From: a virus
Length of the DNA stretch: 64,000 nt
Virus record (IMG/VR): IMGVR_UViG_3300021085_000019
Coordinates: 19,653-83,652 of that record
Reading direction: 5' to 3' (one strand)
Part shown: piece by piece, positions 1 to 9,900 of the stretch
How the letters are laid out: every line of letters starts with the position of its first letter
Numbering within the stretch: position 1 is the stretch's first letter
Notes under the pieces: generated by a model
Database searches by the model: none
Seen by the model: the letters and a program-made list of their open reading frames with translations, nothing else
What the model was told of the DNA's origin: nothing
Made by a program: the position numbers and the translations under genes

Positions 1-1
1 G

Positions 2-1546
2 GGAATAACTCCCGGTACAGGATTAGATGTAAGTAATACACCGATTACAACTAGCGGTAATATAAGTATCTCTTTAGACTTATCAGACCTTACTGATATG
101 ACTGCAACGGTTAATAGAGATCAAGACGAACTTATATTGCTTGATAATGGAGCCGAACGTAGAAAGCTGACTAAGGAAATTGGACTGTCAGTCTTTAACA
201 ATGACCTTGGAAACTATGGAGGTTTCTCTACAACCGATACATTCTTAAGTGATGTAACAGCTATCACTGATAATACAACCGATATTAAATTGGTTCACAC
301 AATGTCTAACGCCGCTACCCACGATATTGTTATAGAAGCTGGATCTGGTATTACACTAACAGATAATGCTAATAATGATTATGCGTTTGAAATCTCTGTT
401 AATGAATCTGATCTTGACTTTGATAACTATGCGCATTGGAGATTTAAGGAAGGTAATGGTACTGAGACTGGTATTATTACTTCAGAAGATACTTTACACT
501 TCGCTCAAGACGGTATTACTACTGTTGAAAAGACCGCTGATGATCAATTGACGATTAGTACTCCAGGCACAGATTTATCTAATACTACTACCACTACTAA
601 AGTCACTGTTGCATCGAGTACTGGTAATAATACTGATATATTAGAAGCCACGGGTTCAAGAGCTGGTGTAATGACAGTTGCGCATCATGATAAACTTGAT
701 GCTATTGCACCAAGTGCTGAAGTTAACCAAAATGCATTTAGTAATCTCATGGCGAATACATATGATTCTAGTACTCAGACTGGAATAAATGTTGCAGTAC
801 TTTCTGCAGATAGTAAAACAGATACATTTACTATTGAAACTGGTCATGGATTTACAACTACAGCAACTTCTTCTTCTGATTCAATGACAATCAATAGAAA
901 TAATGATTGGAGAACAAAATACGATAACGATAATGCTTACGTAGGTAATAAGAGTAAAGAATACATATACTTTGATCCAGCTGGAGAAGTTAAGTTATAC
1001 TCTCATGGCGTAGAAAATGTAAGATTTTATAACCCTAGCGGGACCGTAAATAGTGTCATGTATTTCCCGCATTCAATGGGCCCAGCTATGGGTATTAAAA
1101 GTAGTGAGGGTACTGGAAGTAATAAGTTAGAGATATTTGCTGAAAACACTGGTAACCTAGATGCGAAATTTATATTTACTCATGCTGGAGCGTTACATGT
1201 ACATGATGATATTACAGCTTTCTCATCATCAACTGCCTCTGATGTTAAACTCAAAGAAAATATTGAAAGAGTTGAAGGTGCATTAGATAAAGTATCACAA
1301 TTAGATGGCGTAACATTTACTTGGAAGAGAGACGGAAAAGAATCTGCTGGTGTTATTGCACAAAATGTAGAAGAGGTATTACCATCTGCAGTAAAAGAAG
1401 TTGAGACAGTAGATGGTGAAGAAATTAATAAGCATGTTGATTATACACAATTATCGGCATTGTTCATCGAAGCAATTAAAGAATTAAAAGAAGAAAATAA
1501 ATTACTTAGAGCTGAGATTGAAAGCTTAAAAGATATAAATAGTTAA
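2..1546 (+). CDS. Tail fibre/adhesin with C-terminal S74 chaperone domain (5' partial)
   Basis: The reading frame is open from the first bases of the window, so the gene begins upstream and only the last 515 residues are seen. The body is a low-complexity Thr/Ser/Asn/Asp-rich beta repeat, as in phage fibres. The last ~115 residues are a peptidase_S74 (endosialidase-type intramolecular chaperone) domain. It starts at DITAFSSSTASD, has the Ser and Lys of the SDxKLKEN motif that carry out self-cleavage, and ends in a heptad-like helix (IEAIKELKEENKLLRAEIE). In this family the chaperone trimerises the fibre and then cuts itself off. The segment before S74 (HSMGP...FTHAGALH) closely matches the end of the fibre at 24875-29407. 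A late box (1534-1541) lies inside the last codons. The domain call is firm; the receptor target is unknown. Confidence 0.88.
   Translation, partial: GITPGTGLDVSNTPITTSGNISISLDLSDLTDMTATVNRDQDELILLDNGAERRKLTKEIGLSVFNNDLGNYGGFSTTDTFLSDVTAITDNTTDIKLVHTMSNAATHDIVIEAGSGITLTDNANNDYAFEISVNESDLDFDNYAHWRFKEGNGTETGIITSEDTLHFAQDGITTVEKTADDQLTISTPGTDLSNTTTTTKVTVASSTGNNTDILEATGSRAGVMTVAHHDKLDAIAPSAEVNQNAFSNLMANTYDSSTQTGINVAVLSADSKTDTFTIETGHGFTTTATSSSDSMTINRNNDWRTKYDNDNAYVGNKSKEYIYFDPAGEVKLYSHGVENVRFYNPSGTVNSVMYFPHSMGPAMGIKSSEGTGSNKLEIFAENTGNLDAKFIFTHAGALHVHDDITAFSSSTASDVKLKENIERVEGALDKVSQLDGVTFTWKRDGKESAGVIAQNVEEVLPSAVKEVETVDGEEINKHVDYTQLSALFIEAIKELKEENKLLRAEIESLKDINS
1534..1541 (+). promoter_or_regulatory. 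Late promoter box TATAAATA
   Basis: Exact match to the T4 late promoter box, in the last codons of the upstream fibre gene and 17 bp before the ATG at 1559. It is suitably placed for the small virion genes that follow, but AT-rich coding DNA also yields this octamer by chance. Confidence 0.45.
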
Positions 1547-1558
1547 AGGAATTGAGGA

Positions 1559-1909
1559 ATGGCGATATATTCTAACTTAACAGTAGATCAAGGTTCAACA
1601 TTTTCAGTCGAGATTGACGTAACAGACTCGGCTGGAGATCCATTAAACCTTACTGGTTATCAAGTTGCAGGGCAGATAAGAAAAACTTATAGCTCTAATA
1701 CATTTACCAATTTTGCTGCATCTGTTTACAACAATATAGGTGGAGTAGTAAAAATAGAATTAAGCGCTGCTACTACGAACGCGATGAAAGCTGGAAGATA
1801 TGTCTACGATGTAGAAATATCAAGAACTATTAATAGTGTTGATGAAGTTACTCGTATAGTAGAAGGGCAGTTAGAAGTTAAACCAGGAGTTACTAAGGTA
1901 ATAGAATGA
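1559..1909 (+). CDS. Small virion structural protein, BppU-like beta domain
   Basis: Protein of 116 residues. It opens with DQGSTFSVEIDVTDSAGDPLNLTGYQV and ends with DEVTRIVEGQLEVKPGVTKV. This is the pattern of the small immunoglobulin-like baseplate/fibre N-terminal domains (BppU-like) seen in many phages, in which a polar strand '...Y.V.G.IRK' is followed by '...G.Y.YDVE...' and a closing 'V.EG...V.P.VT'. It has a good ribosome binding site (AGGAATTGAGG) and overlaps the next gene by 4 nt, so the two are probably translated together. It lies between two fibre genes, so a connector or baseplate-attached role is likely. The family assignment is by pattern only. Confidence 0.6.
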   Translation: MAIYSNLTVDQGSTFSVEIDVTDSAGDPLNLTGYQVAGQIRKTYSSNTFTNFAASVYNNIGGVVKIELSAATTNAMKAGRYVYDVEISRTINSVDEVTRIVEGQLEVKPGVTKVIE

Positions 1910-2151
1910 CTATAAAGGCTAAGATAAGGCAGACCGGAAAGTTAATAGGTAAGGCACAGACACAGAATGAAATTGTAGCTACTTCAATGAAAATCCAAGC
2001 TGGTGAATTAAGGCTTGGAGATTTGGCCGATGTTGACGCATCTCAACAAGCAGATGGAACTATGATGATTTACGATGCTGCATCAGGCACATATAAAATT
2101 ACAACTCAGATTGAAAATGAGAATCTGAATATAATAGGAGGCACGTACTAG
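1906..2151 (+). CDS. Small hypothetical protein in fibre operon
   Basis: Protein of 81 residues with a basic N-terminus (MTIKAKIRQTGKLIGKAQTQ) followed by a polar segment with LGDLADVDASQQADGTMMIYDAASGTYKI. The 'L.DL.DVD.S...DG..L.Y......Y' signature recurs at the start of beta-rich phage fibre repeats, so this may be a short fibre connector. It overlaps both the upstream gene (ATGA) and the downstream GTG start (TAGTG), which indicates translational coupling across three structural genes. No enzymatic motif is visible. Confidence 0.6.
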   Translation: MTIKAKIRQTGKLIGKAQTQNEIVATSMKIQAGELRLGDLADVDASQQADGTMMIYDAASGTYKITTQIENENLNIIGGTY

Positions 2152-3824
2152 TGGCTAATTTGACAAGAATAAAAATCTTAACTACGGGGTCAACCACTAC
2201 CGCTCCTAGTAATCTAAAAACTGGTGAGTTAGCGTACTCCTACGTAGCTGGAACACAGGCAAATAATGGTGACAGATTATATATCGGAACAGGAGCTGAA
2301 AGCGGAAATCCTGCAGTTGCATCAACAGTTGATATTATTGGCGGTAAGTATTTTACTAGCTTATTAGCTCATGAGCACGGAGTACTAACTAATAATAGTG
2401 CAGTGATTGTTGGACCAACTGGAAAGGTTGATCAATTTAATGTAGACAATTTAAAATTAGATGGAAATTCTATTACTTCTACCAACACTGATGGTAATAT
2501 AGTAATTAATCCAAATAATAATGGTAAAACCGTATTGCATAATACGTTTATTGGTGGGACAAGTGTAAGTTTAGAAGAATTTATTTATGATACAGTTGGA
2601 GGAGCAGTAACTGCAGGGACAGGAATTACTGTTACTAACGACGATGCTGGTAACTCATCAACAGTTTCTATTACAAACACTGGAGTATCTGCAGGAACAT
2701 ATGGTTCGGCTTCTAAAATTCCAGTACCTGTCGTAAATGCTCAAGGTCAAATCACATCTATTACTGATGTTCATCTTCCAGACTTAGCATTTTCTGGTGA
2801 TTCTGGCACAGGAGCAATTGATCTTAATACTGAAACGTTGACATTTTCTGGCGATACCGGAATTACTACAACAGTAAGTGCAAACGATGTTAATATTGAT
2901 TTAGACGATACTACTGTTAGTGCGGGTCAGTACGGTTCAGCAACTCAGATTGCACAGTTTACAGTCGACGTTCAAGGTAGGTTAACACAAGCTGCCAATA
3001 TTAATATTGCTACAACTCTTAATATCGCCGCGGATAGCGGGACAGATGATGGAGTTGCTCTATTAACTGATACGCTTACTATTGCTGGTACAACTAACGA
3101 AATTGAAACATCTGTTACAGGCGATACAATTACAGTCGGACTACCTAACAACGTAGAAATTGGCAACAATCTTGTTGTTGGTGGCAACTTAACAGTTGAA
3201 GGTACAACTACTACTGTCGAATCTACTATTATTGCGCTATCTGATCCTGTTATTGCTCTTGCAGACGATACTACATCAGTCACTTCAGACGGATTTGATC
3301 GTGGTGCTAGATTTAAGTGGGGTAATGGAACAGCCGTTAAAACTGGTTTCTTTGGTTTTGACATTCAAACAGAAAGATTTGTATTTACTAAAGACGAAAC
3401 AGTTACGTCCGATGATTTCTCATCGCCTTGGGGTGACGCTGAATTTGGAAATGTTTATGGTACTGGTGCTGACTTTGGTAATGTACAAGTTGGATTAGGC
3501 GACAATCAGACAATTACTACTGCATCTGGAAAACTAGTTCTAGACGCGTCAACCAATGAAGTTGAAGTAAATGCTTTCCTAGATGTTAATGGTAATGCTG
3601 ACGTAAGTGGTACTTTAAATTCTACAACCCTCACTCTTACAAATGACCTCGCTGTTACTCATGGTGGTACTGGATTAAGTTCTTTCACCGGCAAAGCGGT
3701 GTTTATTTCTAACAATGCTGGAACTGCAGTCTCATTCCTAACTGGAACCGAAGGTAACATTATACAATTTAACAATCAAGGTGAACCTATTTCATCAAAT
3801 ATAATTGACGGCGGAGAATATTAA
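2151..3824 (+). CDS. Tail fibre protein (557 aa)
   Basis: It starts with GTG nine bases after AGGAGG, and the start overlaps the previous stop. The N-terminus (MANLTRIKILTTGS...LKTGELAYSY...DRLYIG) contains the GELA motif shared with the giant fibre that follows and typical of T4-like marine fibre N-termini that dock on the virion. The rest is Ser/Thr/Asn/Gly beta repeat. Residues ~340-420 (GGNLTVEGTTTTVES... to ...RFVFTKDE) are one of four copies in this window of a recurrent fibre module. The C-terminus (THGGTGLSSFTGKAVFISNN) is a common phage fibre ending. There is no S74 domain. It is a structural adhesin with unknown receptor. Confidence 0.8.
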   Translation: MANLTRIKILTTGSTTTAPSNLKTGELAYSYVAGTQANNGDRLYIGTGAESGNPAVASTVDIIGGKYFTSLLAHEHGVLTNNSAVIVGPTGKVDQFNVDNLKLDGNSITSTNTDGNIVINPNNNGKTVLHNTFIGGTSVSLEEFIYDTVGGAVTAGTGITVTNDDAGNSSTVSITNTGVSAGTYGSASKIPVPVVNAQGQITSITDVHLPDLAFSGDSGTGAIDLNTETLTFSGDTGITTTVSANDVNIDLDDTTVSAGQYGSATQIAQFTVDVQGRLTQAANINIATTLNIAADSGTDDGVALLTDTLTIAGTTNEIETSVTGDTITVGLPNNVEIGNNLVVGGNLTVEGTTTTVESTIIALSDPVIALADDTTSVTSDGFDRGARFKWGNGTAVKTGFFGFDIQTERFVFTKDETVTSDDFSSPWGDAEFGNVYGTGADFGNVQVGLGDNQTITTASGKLVLDASTNEVEVNAFLDVNGNADVSGTLNSTTLTLTNDLAVTHGGTGLSSFTGKAVFISNNAGTAVSFLTGTEGNIIQFNNQGEPISSNIIDGGEY

Positions 3825-3841
3825 TTCAAGGTTTCTTCTAG

Positions 3842-3849
3842 TATAAATA
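3842..3849 (+). promoter_or_regulatory. Late promoter box TATAAATA
   Basis: Exact T4-type late box in the 97-bp gap between two fibre genes, 72 bp upstream of the TTG start at 3922. The gap holds nothing else that could drive the 7.8-kb gene. Confidence 0.7.
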
Positions 3850-3921
3850 GAATAAAGGTTTATATAAACCATTAGAATTTTATACAGCTCTATATAGAGA
3901 TTGACATAGGAGAAGCCTAAA

Positions 3922-6900
3922 TTGGCCAGAAAGACAGACATTAGACTAAGGCGTTCTAATACAGAAAACGCTATACCAACTCACACCAATTTGAATGATG
4001 GCGAACTCGCCATGAACACCTATGACGGTGCTCTTTATTTCAAAAAATCTGATAACACGATAATTACTGCACACGATAATACTATTTTACATCTTAATAG
4101 TAATACAAGTCGTGTCGGTATTGGAACAACATCTCCGGCCGGTAATCTTCATGTCAAATCTGTAGGTGATGTCGGCGATGCTTTACTTATCGTTGAAGCA
4201 GATGCAGATAATAATGTTGAAGGCGATAATCCAAAAATTGAATTAAGACAGGATTCTGGTTTTGTTACAGGCGCTATGTATTTAGAAGGTAATGCCGCCT
4301 CACAAGCAACTAACTCATTACAAAACGGTTTTTTACTAGACGCAAAAGGAGCCTCAAGCGATGGAGGCACAATACAATTTGCTACTGGTGGATTAGCCGC
4401 TAATCAAAGTGGCGGACCGACCAATAGTGCTGTGAGAATGACAATTCTACGGGACGGAAACATAGCCATTGGTCAAATCACATCTAGCCATAAACTTACA
4501 GTAGCAGGAAATACTTTCTTATCAGGCGATAACAGACATGTATATTTTGGTGGTAATAATACTTTTATTGGAGAAAATTCTAGTTCTAGTAAACTAGAAT
4601 TAAGAGGCGGCGGGTCTAGCTCATCAGAAACAGTTTATGTCAATAGTAATGGAGCAGTCGGTATTGGGATAATTGCACCTACTGAAAAGCTTCATGTTGT
4701 TGGTAATGCAATTTTTCATTCTGGTGCGGCATACGGCGATTTAGTCGTTGGGCGTGGCTCCAACCAAGAAATTAAATTATACGTTAGTGACGCAAATACA
4801 CAAATTATTGGATATCAGGATAGTGACAGTGATGGAAATCATTCTTTCGATATAATCAGAGAATTTGATGGTGCTGGTGAAAATGATTTTACTATTAGAA
4901 AGGGGTCAGGATCAGTACAATTTGATATTAATAAAGATGGTAATATTACATTTAATAATGCATTTACTTTTCCAAATGCAGATGGACAAGCTGATCAGAT
5001 ATTAAAAACAAATGGAAGTGGTACCTTAACTTGGGCAAATGATTCTGGTGGTGGATCTTCAGTTAGTCTATCCGATAGTGATAACGACACTCTTATTCAA
5101 GTAGAAGAAAGCAATGACGAAGATATAATTAGATTTGATGTTGCGGGTTCTGAAGTTGCTCAAATGACTGACGACGGCCTTATATTGAATGATGGATATA
5201 ATTTTGAAGGCGATGTTATTGGAGCTATTAAATTTAAGGCACAAGCTGGTGAAGCTTTAACAAAGGGTGATGTAGTTTATATATCTGGTATATCAGGTAA
5301 TACAACAGTAGTATCAAAGGCAGATGCAAATGACGCTGCTAAAATGCCGGCGTTTGGATTAGCTGCAAGTACAGTAAGTTTAAATGCTGCGGTACAAATT
5401 GTCACATTTGGTACTTTACAAGGAATAGACACATCATCATATTCAGAAGGTGATGAACTATACGTTAATGTATTAGCCGGCACACTCACAGATAGCGCTC
5501 CTACAGGTTCTAGCTCTGCGTTACAAAAAATAGCAAAGGTCACTCGATCAGATGCAAGTGCTGGTTCAGTAAAAGTTTCAGGAGCTGGAAGAACAAACGC
5601 TACTCCTAATCTTGATGAAGGTAAGATATTTGTAGGTAATGCTTCTAATAAGTCTGTTCAAGGCGATGATACACTTCATGTTGATATGGCTAATAGCCGT
5701 GTTGGTATTAATAAAGCTTCTCCCGACCGTTCACTGCATATTGATGGAACTGTTAGAATCGACGGGGGAACAGGAGTAGTTTCGACTGGTGTTTTAGAAG
5801 TAATGCAAAATGGCGATACTGCCAATAACGCAATCGCTCTAACAAGCAGTAATGCCGTTTCAACTAGGATATGGAAAAATGGTAGTGGAACATTTTTTAT
5901 TGGATCGTCTAGTGCTAATAACGCTTTTCAACAATTAGTAAATGGCAATACTACTATCAATGCTCAAGAGTTTACTATAGCACATGCCAACCCAACTCTT
6001 ATATTAAAAGACACAACTGACGACGATGATCATAATATATTATTTAAAGACAGCTCCGATAATACTATTGCTAAAATAAGTACAGCTTTACCAGTAATGG
6101 ATGATTTAAATATTGGTACTGTTACTGCTAGGGAATTTAATCTATTCACAAATAACACCACCGCGATGTCAATCGACACATCTCAAAACTCAGTATTTGC
6201 AGGTGATGTTTCTATTTTAACCGGCACAAGCGCTAAGCAAGCTAGTGATATGTTATATATTGGCGGATCCGGTTTAGGTAGCACTGATGCAGCAATTTAT
6301 CTAGGAAATGCCGGTGACGGAACTGGATATGGATGGAGATTTTTCTATAAAGGTTCTGGTGATGGTAATGAAAATAGATTAATTATTAGATCTGAAAATT
6401 CCGGATCGCCAGTCGATGCATTGTCGTTTACCCAAAATGGCCAGGCATTATTCGGCGATAGCATTGTAATGGGTAATAGTGAGAAGATATACTTCTTATC
6501 AAATGGTGACGCGAATACTGGATCATCGTATTGGTATAGAGCTGGTGGTAATGCTACTAGATTGCTTTATAGAGATAATGTTTTAGTGTTTGATGCATAT
6601 CAAGATCATTCTGCTGAATTTAGAAACTCTAACGATGATATTATATTTAAAGTCACTCCAAATGCAACTGCTACTAATAGTGCAACAATAGTTAGTAATG
6701 GTAACTTTTCTATCGCTAATGGAGCATTAAATATTGGAGGATCTGAGCTTTCTGACAATAATAGAAATGTAACAACTAATAATTTAACTGTTGGTGGTAA
6801 TTTAACAGTTAATGGTTCTGTGACAACATTAAACACTGCCACGCTTACCGTTGATGATTTAAATATTACAATCGCTGATGGAGCCGCTAATGCAGCTGCC

Positions 6901-9900
6901 GCAAATGGTGCTGGAATTACGGTTGATGGTGCAAATGCTACAATTACATATACATCAGCCCAAGATGAATGGAACTTTAATAAAAATGTAGTAATCGGCG
7001 GAAAGGACACAACTGCTTCTTTCCCACTTATGATAAGATCTGATTCTGCGCATAAGGGACTTCATATAGAAGAAAATGCTGGCGCCGAAAGTTGGCAGAT
7101 GGGCGTTAGTGTTACTGGCGATTTACACTTTTATAATTCTGGTTCTAATACTGCTTCTGTTACTTTTGAAGATAGTGGTGATGTTGGTATTGGGGTATCA
7201 GCACCAGGCCAAAAATTAGATGTTGCAGGTAATGTTCGAGTTACAAATAACGCAGCATTTATGGGAACAAATGTCGCTGGAAGTTCTAGGTCGCTTGTGC
7301 ATTTGGGCAATGATAATATTCTAAGAATAAAGGGTAACGATTCAGAAGGTTCTGCTAATGTAATGTCTATGATTGCTGGCGGTAGTGTTGGTATTGGAAC
7401 TACTGCGCCAATCGCTAAGCTTGATGTGAACGGAAGTATTAATGTAAAACAAGCTACTTCTATTGCATTAGCTCAAGACACTTCTAGTACTGTTGCTATT
7501 CTAATTCCTAGAGGTTTAAAAATTGCAAGTAATACCACAGGAGATTATATTAGAAATATAATTGAACACGGTGGTACGACCGGTAATGGTCCTATTAATA
7601 TTGGCCAACAAGGAACGGCCATTATTACTGATATTAATTTATATCCTGGAAGTTCAGGAAAAATGCAGGTTTTCTCTGATGGAACTTCAACAGCTAAAGT
7701 TGTAATTGATTCCGCAGGTAAAATGAGCATAGGAAATAATAATCCAGAATATAATCTTGATATTCGTGGCGATAGCCCAGTTTTAAGAATTGCCGATGAC
7801 AATTTAAATAACGTAGAAGATGCTGCAGCAATTTGGTTTGGTGAAAATGATACAAGTGAATCCAGAGGGGCTGGTATAACATATGACGGAGCTAATAACG
7901 CTTTACATTTTAGAACGAGTAATAACGGTGCAACTTTAACAGATCCATTTGATTCAGAAAAACGTATGACAATACTTGAAACAAATGGTAATGTCGGAAT
8001 AAACATAACAGACCCAGATGAAAAATTAGAAGTCAACGGATCTATTAAAGTAGACTACAGTAGCACAAATGCTAATATGTTTAAGCAAGGAAACGCTTTT
8101 GGTGGTGGGTCTATTACTCCTTTTAATAACAGTGGACATTTTGTTTTTAATGTAGAATATACAGCTGGAGATTCTGATTACATCTGGAGAGTAAACGATA
8201 CAACTGAGCTGATGAGACTTGAAGAACAAGGACAGCTTGGTATCGGAACGAATAACCCAACTGAAAGACTGCACGTATCTAATATAACCGGTGGTGAAAC
8301 TAAAATACGAATCGATTCACTAGACAATGCTAGAAACAATTATATTGGTATTACTGGACATGATAACTTAGTATTGTCTGCAGATGCTGGTCAAGAGGGC
8401 GCGGACAGTTCTATTAGATTTAATGTTGATAATGCAGAAGTTGGTAGATTTACGCACCATGGCAGATTTGGAGTTGGAGGAATTATTCCAGCTACTACTT
8501 TAGAAATTTCTGATAGTGCGCCTAAACTAAGAATTACAGATACTAGAAATATTTCATGGACCGTAGGTGATACTATGGCGTCAATTGAATTTGATAGTGA
8601 CGATTCATCAGGTGGAGCAGGGACCTCAGCTGAGCCTAGAGCGGCAATTACAATGTATGCGGCCAGCACTTTTGGTTCATCAACAGGCCTAGCCTTCTAT
8701 ACTAAGTCTGATACTACTGACTATCCAACTAGGCAAATGGTTATTACTAACGACGGCAAGGTTGCTATCGGTACTTTAACAGCAAATGCTAAGCTTCATG
8801 TATCAGATGCGTCTGCACCAACATTTAGACTTTCAAGAACTGGCACAGGTCAAATTTGGCAACAGTCTATTGATTCAAGCGGTAGATTTCTTTTACAAGA
8901 AGGAGCAAGTGAAGGCGGTACAAAATATACTAGATTCGCAATAGATGATGATGGAAACGTAGGTATCGGCACAGGTGATCCAGGAAGGAAATTGCACGTT
9001 GAAGGGGACAACAATACTGCTATAACTGTTGTATCACCAAATACAAACTATGCTCAATTAGCTTTAGGTGATACAGATGATGATAATTATGCTCAACTAA
9101 TATTAGATAATGCTACTAATAAACTACAACTTCAAAATGGCGGCGGAGGAGTTGTAGGCGAAAGAGGAATTACATTAGATAGTTCAGAAAAAGTCGGTAT
9201 TGGAACGTCTTCTCCAAGAGAAGAGCTGGAAGTTAATGGTACTATATTCGCAACTCCGGCCAGCTATGCATCAAATCAGAATACGTATGTCTTAAAAGTA
9301 GGAGCTACTAATAATACTGCCTGGGATGGAATGGGCTTTAAGTTGAAGTCTTTATCTGGTGGATCGCCGTATCTAAGTGTTATGGGAAGTCCTTCTGTTG
9401 AAACAATGGTCTGGAAAAGCCAGCATGTAGGCATGGGAATTGCTGATCCATCTGTAAGCGGATCTAGAACTACTTTACACATTGATAATGTAAGTAACGG
9501 CTCAGCAATTAGACTATCACAAAATGACTCAGGGGCGTTATTTAGATATGATACGACTGCTGGCTTAAAAATAGGAACCATTTCTACTGAAAATTTAACA
9601 CTTGAAACTGACGATGTCGCTAGGTTGGTAATTGCTGCAGATACCGGTAATGTTCTTATTGGCACTAATACAGTACAGCCTGAAAAGCTTTATGTAAATG
9701 GTGCTACAAGAATTGTCGGCCAAGGCAATACGCAACCTGCGTTTGAAGTATTTACTAGTCAAGATAATGACGCCACTGATGATTACAATGCTATGGTTAT
9801 TGATTATAATGTTACCGGTAGCCAAACGATTGTTTCTGATGATACACTTCATAAAGCTTTATTCATTGATGTAGATTCTACTGCAACCGGAGGCACCACA

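Noticed and set aside
3901-3930. TTGACA at 3901 as a possible sigma70 -35 before the giant fibre
   Set aside because: No TATAAT-like -10 follows at 16-18 bp before the start codon, and a late box is present upstream in the same gap.
7545-8036. Long open frame on the minus strand (163 codons) inside the giant fibre gene; similar ones at 6606-7010, 9276-9665 and 13740-14216
   Set aside because: They lie opposite repeat-rich fibre codons, have Ser/Pro/Leu-rich compositions that mirror the plus-strand codons, lack ribosome binding sites and would be the only minus-strand genes in the window.
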